Program-made: the position numbers and the translations under genes
From: Gloeocapsopsis dulcis
GTDB taxonomy: Bacteria > Cyanobacteriota > Cyanobacteriia > Cyanobacteriales > Chroococcidiopsidaceae
Assembly (NCBI RefSeq): GCF_032163395.1
Contig: NZ_CP119968.1
Span: 1,163,501 to 1,227,500 of the forward strand
Direction of reading: 5' to 3'
Length of the DNA stretch: 64,000 nucleotides
In this document: piece by piece, positions 9,545 to 18,615 of the stretch
Layout of the letters: each line of letters starts with the position of its first letter
How positions within the stretch are numbered: position 1 is the first letter of the stretch
The notes under the pieces: model-generated
Seen by the model: the letters and a program-made list of their open reading frames with translations, nothing else
Databases searched by the model: none
What the model was told of the DNA's origin: nothing

Positions 9545-9571
9545 GCCACCTAAGATTAGGTGGCTTTTTTA
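9545..9571 (+). terminator. Intrinsic terminator of glnA
   Basis: GCCACCT / AGGTGGC stem (extendable to 9 bp) with a short loop, followed by TTTTTT, starting 25 bp after the glnA stop codon. Confidence 0.85.
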
Positions 9572-9712
9572 TTGCTCATAAAGTGTTGGGCAAGAAAAAT
9601 TACCTCTCAGTTATCAGGAACATACATATCTAAGGGAATATGAGACGATGAGTAAATTCGTTACAATTATTCACAGTAGATCGCTTTCATCAAGATAATT
9701 CACGCCATTCTC

Positions 9713-10768
9713 ATGCCTGATACTTTAACCAAGCTGACTTATCAGACTTTTCAGCAGGGCAAAAACTACTTTGGTCTAGCGCACAAAATATTAAGCACTC
9801 GGTTGATGAACCTGGTTTCTCCAACTGAAATTCAATCTAGACCCATACCGCCTGACGTCTTATTTAAAATTCAGCAAAGACTAAATCAGCTACTCGAAAC
9901 CGACTGGCAAGATGCTGAACGGGGCATATATCCTGAAAGTTTATTATTTGATAACCCTTGGGAGGAGTTTTTTCTATACTACCCAGCCGTTTGGTTTGAT
10001 TTACCCCAAATTTGGGAACGGGCAAAGCAAAAGCAGTACCAAGATTTTTCACCTGATATCAACGTAGAAGGTTATCCCAACTACTATGTCCGTAACTTCC
10101 ATCATCAAACAGGTGGTTATTTGAGCGATGCATCGGCAAAGCTTTATGACTTGCAGGTAGAAATTTTATTTGGTGGTACTGCTGATCCTATGCGACGACG
10201 AATTCTCGCGCCACTCAAGCAAGGGTTGCAAGAATTTGTGAATTTACCACCGCATCAATTACGAATCCTAGATGTCGCTTGTGGAACGGGACGTACCTTG
10301 AAATTGATTCGTGCGGCTTTACCTGAAGCATCTTTATTTGGAACTGACTTATCACCGGCATACTTACGCAAAGCAAATCACCTCCTATCGCAAAATCCTG
10401 GCGAGTTGCCACAGTTGCTGCAAGCTAATGCGGAAGAATTGCCTTATCTAGATAATTACTTCCATGCAACAACTTGCGTGTTTCTATTCCACGAACTACC
10501 AGGTCCAGTACGGCAAAAAGTCATTGATCAATGCTTCCGCGTGACTCAGCCTGGAGGTGTATTTGTCATCTGTGATTCGATTCAGGTCAGTGACTCGCCT
10601 GATATGGTTCCTGTTATGGAAAGCTTTCATGAAACTTTCCACGAACCATTTTACAAACACTATATGACCGATGACTTGGTTGAGCGTCTAACGCAAGCGG
10701 GCTTTGAGAATGTTACGACTCAAGCGTATTTCATGAGTAAAGTGTTTGTTGCCCATAAGCCAGCTTGA
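9713..10768 (+). CDS. Class I SAM-dependent methyltransferase
   Basis: 351 residues: an alpha-helical N-terminal region (1-160) followed by a Rossmann methyltransferase domain. Motif I is ILDVACGTGRTLKLI at about residues 186-200, then a motif II acidic residue in FGTDLSP, LLQANAEELPYLDNYF, and the post-I strand FLFHELPGPVRQ. The fusion of an N-terminal helical part to a UbiE-like domain is frequent in cyanobacteria. The substrate is unknown; lipids, quinones or chlorophyll derivatives are possible. Single gene between the glnA terminator and the YbjN-like gene. Start ATG 9713. Confidence 0.78.
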   Translation: MPDTLTKLTYQTFQQGKNYFGLAHKILSTRLMNLVSPTEIQSRPIPPDVLFKIQQRLNQLLETDWQDAERGIYPESLLFDNPWEEFFLYYPAVWFDLPQIWERAKQKQYQDFSPDINVEGYPNYYVRNFHHQTGGYLSDASAKLYDLQVEILFGGTADPMRRRILAPLKQGLQEFVNLPPHQLRILDVACGTGRTLKLIRAALPEASLFGTDLSPAYLRKANHLLSQNPGELPQLLQANAEELPYLDNYFHATTCVFLFHELPGPVRQKVIDQCFRVTQPGGVFVICDSIQVSDSPDMVPVMESFHETFHEPFYKHYMTDDLVERLTQAGFENVTTQAYFMSKVFVAHKPA

Positions 10769-11034
10769 AGAGAGCTTATAATGTTTTAGCAAAGAACTAT
10801 CTCGATTAACTCTTTCTGTTGAACAGAAATACAGGCGATCGCAAGTAATAATGAGTATTTACAGGCGATCGCCTTCCTTGTTCGCAAAAATAATTGACTG
10901 ATTTACCCAGTAGCATACCTACAGACGATACATTGGGTCTATACCACTTGGGATTTTGGATTGTGAATTCGGAAAGCAACCGTTAACCCAAAAGGTAAAG
11001 TTACACTTGATTATCAGTGCAAATCTAAATTTCT

Positions 11035-11535
11035 ATGACGAGCTTTCAAGCCGATCCGGAAACAGTTGCTACCCAATCTCTGTCCACGAATGAAACGATC
11101 GATGAGTTGCTTGATCAAGCAACCAGCGATAACCCTGTGGCAGTTATTCAAACAGTCATCTCCAGTCTGGAGGAGGATGACAGTGCGATGGTCAGTCACA
11201 CTCAGGAAGGTCATTTGTGGAAGTTTAAATACGGTAGCGTTGAAGTCTTTGTGCAGCTTACTGGGTTAAGCGACGAAGATACCTTAACAGTTTGGTCTGC
11301 GGTGCTCAAACTTCCAGCACAAAATGAAGCACAGTTAATGCGTAGACTTATGGAAATGAACTGGTCAGGAACTTTTGAAGCTTGCTTTGGTATTGTTGAT
11401 GAGCAGATCGTTGTTTTAGCTTCGCGCACCCTAGCAGGAGTTTCCCCAGGTGAAATCTCGCGATTAATTACCATAGTCGCAACAATCGCCGATGACAATG
11501 ATGAAGCTTTACAATCTGAATTTGGTACAGCTTGA
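11035..11535 (+). CDS. YbjN-domain protein (CesT/Tir-chaperone fold)
   Basis: 166 residues. After a low-complexity N-terminus (1-35) comes a YbjN-type domain: the beta-strand pattern GHLWKFKYGSVEVFVQL, then LPAQNEAQLMRRLMEMNWSGTFEACFGI and VLASRTLAGVSPGEISRLITIVATIAD. The fold is shared with type III secretion chaperones, but no secretion genes are nearby. YbjN-like proteins are thought to bind or stabilise partners; no enzymatic role is known. It lies 30 bp before the lipoate ligase-like gene and is probably co-transcribed with it. Confidence 0.75.
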   Translation: MTSFQADPETVATQSLSTNETIDELLDQATSDNPVAVIQTVISSLEEDDSAMVSHTQEGHLWKFKYGSVEVFVQLTGLSDEDTLTVWSAVLKLPAQNEAQLMRRLMEMNWSGTFEACFGIVDEQIVVLASRTLAGVSPGEISRLITIVATIADDNDEALQSEFGTA

Positions 11536-11565
11536 TATTTGACCTCATATCTCCCTAAACCCTCA

Positions 11566-12315
11566 ATGAAATGGCGGCTAATTCCGCTTTTCGCTGCACC
11601 AGGGCGGGTGCAAATGGCGATTGACCGTTGGTTACTCGAACAACATTCTTCTGGTTCGCATCCGTCCACTCTGCGATTTTATACATGGTCGCCAGCAGCA
11701 ATTTCATTAGGCTATCACCAGCATAAATACCCAGAAGCTTGGCAGCATCTCACTTGGCAAGGTCAACTTGTTGATTTAGTTCGTCGTCCGACTGGAGGAC
11801 GGGCAGTTTTGCACCAAGGAGAATTAACCTATGCAGTAGTGACATCAGGACTGAACGGTAGTCGCACTCAGGTGTATCAAAAACTATGTGATTTTCTAAT
11901 TCAAGGGTGGCGATCGCTGGGCATAGAATTACACTATGGAACTGCAGGACGCGGCTATATCGATCATCCCAACTGTTTTGGTACGGCGACTAGTGCGGAT
12001 TTAGTTTTAGCCAATGGAACGAAGTTGATTGGTAGCGCACAACTTTTCTCCCAGGGGGCTGTTTTACAACACGGTTCAATCCGCTTGGAACCTGACACAG
12101 AACTGTTTGCTGAAGTATTTGGTACTAAAGCAGAACCAATTGCTTTACCGATGGCAATACGAGGAGAATGCTTGACCGTCATGGTAGCTGAAGCTTTGAT
12201 GAAGGCAGCTACAAGTTGCTTTGATATGCAGTTTGAAGTACAACCACTTTCACCGCTTGAATGGGCAGCAATTGAAAGTATGCAGATTAAGTATGGATCT
12301 GGGAAAAAAAAATGA
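11566..12315 (+). CDS. Lipoate-protein ligase A / octanoyltransferase family protein
   Basis: 249 residues from ATG 11566 (an upstream TTG at 11539 is less likely). The biotin/lipoate A/B ligase fold shows RFYTWSPAAISLGYHQ near the N-terminus, the lipoyl-AMP site RRPTGGRAVLHQGELTYAVV, and a conserved lysine in LANGTKLIGSAQLFS. It would attach lipoate or octanoate to E2 subunits such as the dihydrolipoyl acyltransferase encoded at 38.3 kb. Compared with E. coli LplA the C-terminal accessory domain is absent, as in LipM/LipL-type enzymes. Ligase versus octanoyltransferase cannot be decided from sequence alone. Confidence 0.8.
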   Translation: MKWRLIPLFAAPGRVQMAIDRWLLEQHSSGSHPSTLRFYTWSPAAISLGYHQHKYPEAWQHLTWQGQLVDLVRRPTGGRAVLHQGELTYAVVTSGLNGSRTQVYQKLCDFLIQGWRSLGIELHYGTAGRGYIDHPNCFGTATSADLVLANGTKLIGSAQLFSQGAVLQHGSIRLEPDTELFAEVFGTKAEPIALPMAIRGECLTVMVAEALMKAATSCFDMQFEVQPLSPLEWAAIESMQIKYGSGKKK

Positions 12316-12391
12316 TAAAAGCGATCGCGCCAACATTCAAATTATGAATAAGTGCGTTAAACATAGAGTTGGTGTTTAGCTACAAAAATTT

Positions 12392-12526
12392 ATGAATTGT
12401 TCAAATTGTCAACATCGCGCCTCTATTGCTTGTCCTTTGCAGCAAAGAGTGTTATTCGTCCCTGAAACACAAGATGCAATCTCTAAAGGCTTTTGCACGC
12501 ATTGGACACAGAAAACTCATACTTAA
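12392..12526 (+). CDS. Possible small cysteine-rich protein (44 aa)
   Basis: Short reading frame beginning MNCSNCQHRASIACPLQQR and ending KGFCTHWTQKTHT. Four Cys (C3, C6, C14, C35) and three His could bind a metal. No strong ribosome-binding site and no recognised family. It sits in the 250-bp spacer between the lipoate ligase-like gene and the broken phosphatase gene. Supported only by composition. Confidence 0.35.
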   Translation: MNCSNCQHRASIACPLQQRVLFVPETQDAISKGFCTHWTQKTHT

Positions 12527-12572
12527 AACTTTTCAGTCTAAAAGCGCGTGATGATTTTCAGAAGTGGCACAA

Positions 12573-12893
12573 ATGAGTAAAGATTCAAGTTTTGATTTGC
12601 TGGAGGTACAAACGGCATTAACCCAAGCAACAGCTAAGACAGAAAACCAAAAATCACCTAAGCCATCAATTATTCGAGGTCCCTATCTACAGCAGGGCAC
12701 AAATTCTAGTATCATCATCCGTTGGGCTACGAATACTCCAGTCTCAGGAAGTGTCTTGTATGGTACTGAACCACACAAACTATCGTTTCATGCTATAGAA
12801 GCTGCGATAACCTGCGATCATACAGTAAAACTCCAAGAGCTTGAGTCGGATACAAAATACGGTAGTGCTCAAGATGTAATGATGGAGAAGTAG
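12573..12893 (+). pseudogene. Purple acid phosphatase-like gene, N-terminal remnant cut by an IS
   Basis: The first ~95 codons encode the fibronectin-like N-terminal domain of purple acid phosphatases/PhoD-like metallophosphoesterases: IIRGPYLQQGTNSSIIIRW, then TPVSGSVLYGT and the closing KLQELESDTKY, which normally runs on as Y-Y-S-V. At that point (12861) the terminal repeat of an IS1-type element begins and the frame ends in IS sequence. The catalytic metallophosphatase domain is absent and was not found beyond the other IS end, so the gene is inactive and its 3' part has been lost. Start ATG 12573 or GTG 12564. Confidence 0.8.
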
Positions 12894-13632
12894 AACTCTT
12901 GCTGATTTTTTTCTCTCATGCCTGCCTGCCCCATTTGTGCATCTTCTCAAACAGTCAAAAATGGTCGAATTCACAACGGTAAACAACGGTTCAAATGTCA
13001 TGAATGCGGTCGGCAATTCGTAGAACATCCCCAAAAGAAGGTGATAGACCAAAACACACGGGAGTGGATTGACCGATTGCTGTTGGAGCGGATTTCCCTT
13101 GCTGGAATTGCTCGTGTAGCGCAGGTGTCTGAGCAATGGCTGCAAAGCTACGTTAATCAGAAATATGCTCAGGTGCCTCGGCAAGTGCAGGTGACACCCA
13201 AAAAAGGGGTGCTAACGATTCAGTGTGATGAGTTGTGGTCATTTGTAGACCACAAAGGCAACAAACAATGGGTTTGGTTAGCTCTGGATGCAGACACGCG
13301 TGAAATTGTTGGCGTTTACATTGGTACACGAGACGAAACGGCAGCTCGTCAATTGTGAAATTCTTTGCCCCCAGTCTACCGTCAATGTGCAGTTGCTTAC
13401 ACCGATTTTTGGGCAGCCTACGCAGCAGTTTTACCGAATAAGCGGCATCGTGCAGTCGGCAAAGAGACGGGCAAGACCAGTTATGTTGAGCGCTTCAACA
13501 ACACGCTCAGGCAACGGGTGTCTCGATTGGTGCGAAAAACCTTGTCCTTTTCTAGGTCATTGGAGAATCATATTGGGGCTATTTGGTATTTTGTGCATTA
13601 CTACAATGCATCATTACTTGTTTAGCACTACC
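12861..13632 (+). mobile_element. IS1-family insertion sequence, 772 bp
   Basis: The element is bounded by 24-bp imperfect inverted repeats, 12861-12884 (starting GGTAGTGCT) and 13609-13632 (ending AGCACTACC), matching at 21 of 24 positions. It carries one transposase gene with an internal stop. Size, ends and transposase are those of cyanobacterial IS1-type elements. The 9 bp outside each end do not match (ACAAAATAC on the left, GTCCACGAA on the right), so no target duplication remains. Confidence 0.88.
12918..13625 (+). pseudogene. IS1-family transposase with in-frame TGA
   Basis: One continuous frame of 236 codons interrupted by a TGA at 13356-13358. The N-terminal half has the zinc-ribbon CPICASSQTVKNGR..CHECGRQF and a helix-turn-helix; the DDE catalytic residues lie in QCDELWSF, AYTDFWAAY and YVERFNNTLRQR, the last two after the stop. 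Both halves are in the same phase, so this is a nonsense mutation, not the programmed frameshift of classical IS1. The homologous position is expected to be Trp (TGG). A truncated 146-residue product would lack most of the catalytic core. Confidence 0.85.
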
Positions 13633-14174
13633 GTCCACGAAGGTAGACTTTGCTTATCTAGCAGTGAATTCATTCGCGATCGCATTCGTGCTTGAATCCT
13701 ATTGAGCTAGTAGACTTTGATCGACTACTCTAACCAAGATTATAAGAAAACTTGATAATTTACTGTTTAGTACTTAACCAATTTCTCTGCAGATGTTATT
13801 AGTTAAACTCATATAAGTAATATCGCTTATTTAACTACTATAAATGCATAAAATGCTACTTTAGCAGAGCATATTGCATTTGCGCTATTAGCAAGTTATC
13901 CTTACATCTTAATAAAGAGTATATAAGAAATTTAATGAATAATACAGAATTGTTGAGGCAGAAATTTGAAACTAGACTAGTGTGGATAATAATTTACAAT
14001 TTGAGGAACTTTTGAGTACTTATGCAGTTATCTTAGTGCCATTTGAAGTAAAGCTAAGGTTCTCAAAGAAATTATCGTTTCCAGGAACTAAAAACTTTTT
14101 GGCTCCATCGTAATTGCATGGAATTTTATACCAAAAATTCTCTTAAAAAAGTGGTGTTCAGAGGAAAAACAGAT
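13633..14174. other. AT-rich spacer after the IS
   Basis: About 540 bp. The first 63 bases keep an open frame (VHEGRLCLSSSEFIRDRIRA, stop at 13695) that could be the tail of an older gene cut by the IS, but it does not resemble the phosphatase. The rest is AT-rich with no convincing gene; it includes the promoter of the protease gene. Confidence 0.35.
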
Positions 14175-15299
14175 ATGAAATTTCAAGCTTACATTAAACC
14201 ACACGTAGTGTCAATTGTAACACTTATAAGCATGTTACCCACTGCAGTTGTGGCTGCTCCTGGTTTTGTTTCTAAAGTCAACGATACTGTTATTACCAAC
14301 AGCAATAACACCTACTGGACTCCACAGCGACTGCAGAACGCTAAACCATTAAATCTACCTAAACCTACCAATCAGCTAACAACACAGACAGCTCCATTAG
14401 CAGGAACTCCGGTGAGTGTGAGCGGTCAAGCACCAACGGTTAATATCCCGCCTGACTTACAAAATAAGCTATTTCAACCACGTCAGATTAATTCTGTAGC
14501 TGATGAGCTAGTACAACCTAATAATGTTGGTTCAGTAGGTGCCCATTTTACAAGTTCTCGACTTGTTCCCTTGTCAGCAGACGTTGTATATCCCTACAGA
14601 GCGGTTGGAAAACTCTTTTTTACAATACCTGGTCAAGGGGATTTTGTTTGCTCTGGTGCAGTTATTAAGCCCAGAATTGTTTTAACCGCGGGTCACTGTG
14701 TTCACAGTGGTAGTGGTGGTCAAAAAGGTTTCTTTACTAATTTCCTATTCCTTCCTGCTTATCGAGATGGTGCTGCGCCTTATAAGTCCTGGAGTTGGAG
14801 TTATGTAATGACTCCAGATGCTTGGGCTAAAGGTAATGGGGTTGTTCCTAACGCGGCTGATTACGCGATGATTGAAATCAATGATTTACCCTTCAAAGGA
14901 GTTAACCGCAAAATCGGTCAAGTAACTGGCTCCCTTGGTTTTAAAACTTTTAGTCTTTTTCCTAACCACGCAACTCTACTTGGTTATCCAGGTAACTTGG
15001 ATAATGGCAATAAAATGCATCAGGTTACTGCTCAAAGTTTCCGTACCCAAACTCCCAATTCGGTAGAATACGGTTCTGATATGCGAGGAGGTTCAAGTGG
15101 TGGACCTTGGATACAGAATTTTGGAGTAGCATCTGTGGGGCAAAGTGGCGGACAGAATCCTGGTTTAAATCAAATTATTGGAATTACTTCTTACGGATCT
15201 GTATCAACTGATCCGCTATATCAAGGCAGTTCTGTTCCTGATTCTCGCTTCGTTAATATGTTGAACACAATCTGCAACAGAAAACCTGGAAACTGTTAG
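14175..15299 (+). CDS. Secreted trypsin-like serine protease
   Basis: 374 residues from ATG 14175, preferred over 14118 because a GAGGAAA ribosome-binding site precedes it and the signal peptide then begins correctly (basic MKFQAYIK, hydrophobic core, cleavage after VVAA). The S1 peptidase triad is visible: His in TAGHCVHSG, Asp in AADYAMIEIND, Ser in MRGGSSGGPWI. A proline-rich pro-region of about 120 residues precedes the catalytic domain (FVCSGAVIKPRIVLTAGHC). Similar to glutamyl endopeptidase/V8-like proteases. Probably exported to periplasm or medium. The small secreted protein 150 bp downstream may be its partner. Confidence 0.85.
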   Translation: MKFQAYIKPHVVSIVTLISMLPTAVVAAPGFVSKVNDTVITNSNNTYWTPQRLQNAKPLNLPKPTNQLTTQTAPLAGTPVSVSGQAPTVNIPPDLQNKLFQPRQINSVADELVQPNNVGSVGAHFTSSRLVPLSADVVYPYRAVGKLFFTIPGQGDFVCSGAVIKPRIVLTAGHCVHSGSGGQKGFFTNFLFLPAYRDGAAPYKSWSWSYVMTPDAWAKGNGVVPNAADYAMIEINDLPFKGVNRKIGQVTGSLGFKTFSLFPNHATLLGYPGNLDNGNKMHQVTAQSFRTQTPNSVEYGSDMRGGSSGGPWIQNFGVASVGQSGGQNPGLNQIIGITSYGSVSTDPLYQGSSVPDSRFVNMLNTICNRKPGNC

Positions 15300-15444
15300 T
15301 GGTATGGGCAACCCTACATTTATATTAATATAAATGTACTTAACAATACTGTACTTTTACTGCTTGACGATTAACTAATACTCGCAAATAATTGTTGCTT
15401 GTTAAAACTATCTTTAATAAGCCTAATTTACTCAGGGAAAATGT

Positions 15445-15933
15445 GTGTTTAAAGTAATAGGAACTGTTACAGCTTTTATACTATTTCCTCAAGCAATCTT
15501 AGCTCAAGATACTTTATGCTATATGGAATGGCATGGAGAAATTATTGATTTATCTAGTAGTATTTGTAATAACACTAGAATAAAAAAAGTTTTTTTACCT
15601 AATCAGGATGAATCAAAACGTCAGATAATTTCGTTAGAAAACATTCAATTTTTTGATGTCATAATTACACCCACTGCTGATGAAAACGTTGTAGAAATCA
15701 AAGGAAATCTTACTAATGAGTCTAACTTAGTTGGAGTGTTACCAATAATTAAATTGGATGTGGTCGATCAGCGTAATAATCAAGTTGTTGCTAGTACATC
15801 TTTGTCTGTAGAAGCAGGTGATGGGATAAATCCAGGAGAACAAATGTCATTTACACAGATGCTGAACACAAGTACCTTTAACTATCGCGCATCCTTATCT
15901 AATCTCAAAGTAAAAGTTATTGGTTCTAATTAA
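15445..15933 (+). CDS. Small secreted protein of unknown function
   Basis: 162 residues from GTG 15445, with AGGGA upstream; the ATG four bases earlier is in another frame and hits a stop at once. A signal peptide (MFKVIGTVTAFILFPQAILA) precedes the mature part beginning QDTLCYMEWHGEIIDLSSSIC, with Cys residues that could pair. The second half, ENVVEIKGNLTNESNL to SFTQMLNTSTFNYRASLSNLKVKVIG, looks like an FxLYD-type beta-sandwich seen in extracytoplasmic proteins. Same strand as the protease, so a linked role outside the cytoplasm is plausible but unproven. Confidence 0.65.
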   Translation: MFKVIGTVTAFILFPQAILAQDTLCYMEWHGEIIDLSSSICNNTRIKKVFLPNQDESKRQIISLENIQFFDVIITPTADENVVEIKGNLTNESNLVGVLPIIKLDVVDQRNNQVVASTSLSVEAGDGINPGEQMSFTQMLNTSTFNYRASLSNLKVKVIGSN

Positions 15934-15959
15934 GTGAACTGCAAGACAGCAACTTTCGT

Positions 15960-16217
15960 TTACCACTTCAGATAAGCAGCCTCAATACCTTGCTCTCGTC
16001 TAATTTTTCCATCCTGCTCAAACCAGGCAACAATTTGCTGCGGTGTTAAATCTTCTATTGCGACATCATATTCTTGCGCAATATGCTTTAAGAGTTTCCA
16101 AGAAGAGATCGTTAGCCGAGTCAAAAATTTCTCAGGAGACGACAGCAGCGCTGCATCTACTTTGGCTGATTCTTCTAAAGTAAGAAATTGAGTCGAAGGT
16201 TGCTGTTGGGCGTTCAT
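15960..16217 (-). CDS. Conserved small protein downstream of sufR
   Basis: 85-residue soluble, mostly helical protein: LTLEESAKVDAALLSSPEKFLTRLTISSWKLL, then DLTPQQIVAWFEQDGKIRREQG. No cysteines, membrane segment or known domain. It follows sufR by 26 bp on the same strand and is likely co-transcribed, which would place it under SufR autoregulation. I do not recognise a function. Confidence 0.65.
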   Translation of the reverse strand: MNAQQQPSTQFLTLEESAKVDAALLSSPEKFLTRLTISSWKLLKHIAQEYDVAIEDLTPQQIVAWFEQDGKIRREQGIEAAYLKW

Positions 16218-16243
16218 GAAAGAGTTGGAGATTAGTAAGTTTT

Positions 16244-16912
16244 TTATCTTGCTTGGACTAAATATCCACAGCGATGTTCGCCATCGATAATCCAGTGCGT
16301 ACGCTCTACTATACAGTCAGGTAAAACTGCGGCAAACATGTCTAATTCATGAGTGCAAACGCTGGGAAAAGACTCAGCAACGTTAGAAATTGCACAGTTG
16401 TGTTCTGTGAGGATAAAGCGATCGCCTACACTCTTAAATTCATCTACGGGATACCACTCTGCCATAAATCCTTCTGCTTTTCTCAACTCGACTAACTTAG
16501 CTACGCGTTCTTTGAGGGAACCGTTGCCAACGCGATCGCGATATTCAATTGCCTTACGCTCCCACTGTTTGCGTAAAATGGAACTCATCTGATCGCGCCC
16601 GACAGTCTCCGCCAAAGTATCTAATAAAGAAACTGCGAAGTCGCCATAACTATCTGAATCACTTGAACTGCGTCGCAAGCGATCGCGTCCTTGGGAACTG
16701 AGTTGATACATATGCTGCGGGCGTCCCATCCCCGCTTGCACTACTACATAGTGTATTAGCTCTTCTGCTTCGAGATCTTTGAGATGACGGCGAATTGCTT
16801 GTGGACTGACTTCTAGCTGCGTAGCAAGTTCCTGGGCTGTTGCCTGTCCCTGTTTAAGTAAATAATGCAGGATATCCTGCTTGGTGGAGGACTGCTGCTG
16901 CGTAATCGCCAT
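16244..16912 (-). CDS. sufR: SufR, [4Fe-4S] transcriptional repressor of the suf operon
   Basis: 222 residues. The N-terminal winged helix (about 10-75) includes QGQATAQELATQLEVSPQAIRRHLKDLEAEELI. The C-terminal domain holds four cysteines C173, C186, C200 and C215 in the exact C-x12-C-x13-C-x14-C spacing of cyanobacterial SufR, which holds the cluster sensed by the repressor. It is divergent from sufBCDS with two operator repeats between them. Known role: with a cluster bound, it represses suf genes and itself; loss of the cluster under iron or oxidative stress gives derepression. Confidence 0.96.
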   Translation of the reverse strand: MAITQQQSSTKQDILHYLLKQGQATAQELATQLEVSPQAIRRHLKDLEAEELIHYVVVQAGMGRPQHMYQLSSQGRDRLRRSSSDSDSYGDFAVSLLDTLAETVGRDQMSSILRKQWERKAIEYRDRVGNGSLKERVAKLVELRKAEGFMAEWYPVDEFKSVGDRFILTEHNCAISNVAESFPSVCTHELDMFAAVLPDCIVERTHWIIDGEHRCGYLVQAR

Positions 16913-16949
16913 CTTTTTACCAAAATTTTTAGGTGAAAAATTTACTTTG

Positions 16950-17010
16950 ACAACATACCTGTTGTTAATGTAGCGTAAAATGGAGATATGTTAAACAACA
17001 TCACCATTGT
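16950..17010. promoter_or_regulatory. Two SufR operator palindromes
   Basis: Site 1: CAACATACCTGTTG at 16951-16964, a perfect CAAC-N6-GTTG. Site 2: ACAAC-N6-ATTGT at 16995-17010, one mismatch in the right arm. Spacing between centres is about 45 bp. This matches the published two-site arrangement at the Synechocystis sufR-sufB control region, with one strong and one weaker site. Confidence 0.9.
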
Positions 17011-17122
17011 TTTAGTTGACTAAATTGTAACAGCAGTTGCATTAAAAACGTCAAAAAGCGAATTACTACCCGTCTTCGAGCTTTAAAAAGACCTATTACA
17101 GAACATTAAGAGAACACTACCC

Positions 17123-18559
17123 ATGAGTGCCACTGTCAAAACCCTAGTTAATCAGCCCTACAAATACGGATTTATCACTGATATTGAGGCAGATACAATT
17201 CCGCGTGGACTGAGCGAAGATGTGATTCGGCTAATCTCTGCTAAGAAAGAAGAGCCAGAATTCATGCTAGAGTTTCGCCTCAGAGCTTTCCGTCAGTGGC
17301 AAAAAATGACTGAACCTACGTGGTCTCACGTCAAGTATCCTCAGATTAATTACCAAGATATCATTTACTACTCTGCCCCGAAGAAAAAGCCCCAGCTCAA
17401 CAGTATTGAGGAAGTCGATCCTGCACTGCTAGAAACCTTTGAAAAACTAGGAATTCCTCTCTCAGAGCAAAAGCGACTTTCCAACGTAGCAGTGGATGCT
17501 ATTTTTGATAGCGTTTCTGTAGCCACAACCTTCAAGGAAAAGCTTGCTAAAGAAGGTGTGATTTTCTGTTCCATTTCCGAAGCCTTACGAGAATATCCAG
17601 AGATAGTACAAAAGTACCTAGGTAGCGTTGTTCCCGTTGCAGATAACTACTTTGCCGCCTTAAATAGTGCTGTATTCAGTGACGGTTCCTTTGTCTACAT
17701 TCCCAAAAACACCAAATGTCCAATGGAATTGTCTACCTACTTCCGGATCAACAGCGGCGATACTGGGCAGTTTGAACGGACGCTGATCGTTGCTGAGGAA
17801 GGTAGCTACGTTTCCTACTTAGAAGGCTGTACAGCACCCATGTACGATACCAATCAGCTTCATGCGGCTGTGGTAGAGTTAGTTGCGCTAGATAACGCAG
17901 AAATTAAATACTCCACAGTACAAAACTGGTACGCTGGAGATGAAAACGGCAAAGGTGGAATCTACAACTTTGTAACCAAGCGCGGTTTGTGTCAAGGTGT
18001 AAATTCTAAGATTTCTTGGACACAAGTAGAAACAGGTTCAGCAATTACTTGGAAGTATCCCAGCTGCGTACTTGTAGGGGATAACTCAGTCGGCGAGTTT
18101 TACTCAGTCGCCTTAACCAATAACATGCAGCAAGCCGATACCGGAACCAAGATGGTACACGTCGGTAAAAATACCCGTAGTACGATTATTTCCAAAGGAA
18201 TTTCTGCTGGGCGTTCCTCGAATAGCTACCGTGGTTTAGTCAAAGTCAACCCTAATGCCAAAGGTGCAAGAAATTATTCACAGTGCGATTCGATGCTGAT
18301 TGGGGATAATGCTCATGCCAATACTTTCCCCTATATTCAAGTACAGAACAACACTGCCAAAGTAGAACATGAAGCGTCTACTTCTAAAATTGGTGAAGAA
18401 CAGCTATTTTACTTCGCGCAGCGTGGTATATCTGCAGAAGATGCTGTTTCTATGATGATTAGTGGTTTCTGTAAGGATGTATTCAATCAGTTGCCAATGG
18501 AGTTTGCAGTAGAAGCAGATCGACTACTGAGCTTGAAACTAGAAGGCAGTGTAGGCTAA
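17123..18559 (+). CDS. sufB: Fe-S cluster scaffold SufB
   Basis: 478 residues, full length. Core of the SufBCD scaffold on which clusters are assembled. Recognisable stretches are [36 protein letters not shown]-type text at [54 protein letters not shown], and the C-terminal region with [18 protein letters not shown] and the conserved SufB cysteine in [15 protein letters not shown]. First gene of the plus-strand operon; transcription should start near the SufR operators 110-170 bp upstream. A copy of the dispersed palindromic repeat lies between it and sufC. Confidence 0.97.
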   Translation: MSATVKTLVNQPYKYGFITDIEADTIPRGLSEDVIRLISAKKEEPEFMLEFRLRAFRQWQKMTEPTWSHVKYPQINYQDIIYYSAPKKKPQLNSIEEVDPALLETFEKLGIPLSEQKRLSNVAVDAIFDSVSVATTFKEKLAKEGVIFCSISEALREYPEIVQKYLGSVVPVADNYFAALNSAVFSDGSFVYIPKNTKCPMELSTYFRINSGDTGQFERTLIVAEEGSYVSYLEGCTAPMYDTNQLHAAVVELVALDNAEIKYSTVQNWYAGDENGKGGIYNFVTKRGLCQGVNSKISWTQVETGSAITWKYPSCVLVGDNSVGEFYSVALTNNMQQADTGTKMVHVGKNTRSTIISKGISAGRSSNSYRGLVKVNPNAKGARNYSQCDSMLIGDNAHANTFPYIQVQNNTAKVEHEASTSKIGEEQLFYFAQRGISAEDAVSMMISGFCKDVFNQLPMEFAVEADRLLSLKLEGSVG

Positions 18560-18561
18560 CC

Positions 18562-18584
18562 GTGGGATAGGCATCCTGCCTGTC
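18562..18584. repeat. Dispersed palindromic repeat, copy A
   Basis: GTGGGATAGGCATCCTGCC followed by TGTC in the sufB-sufC spacer. Related to copies near 32426, 39929, 52615 and 58894. The arms GGCAGG / CCTGCC-like allow hairpin formation. Confidence 0.6.
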
Positions 18585-18615
18585 CTTCTATCAGTAAAGT
18601 GTAAAGAAAAGAAAT

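Noticed and set aside
12861-12893. Reading the IS1 transposase as a normal frameshift pair
   Set aside because: Both parts are in the same phase and separated by one TGA, so a nonsense change explains it better.
12780-13184. Minus-strand frame across the phosphatase/IS junction
   Set aside because: Composition and lack of start signal; antisense to the IS transposase.
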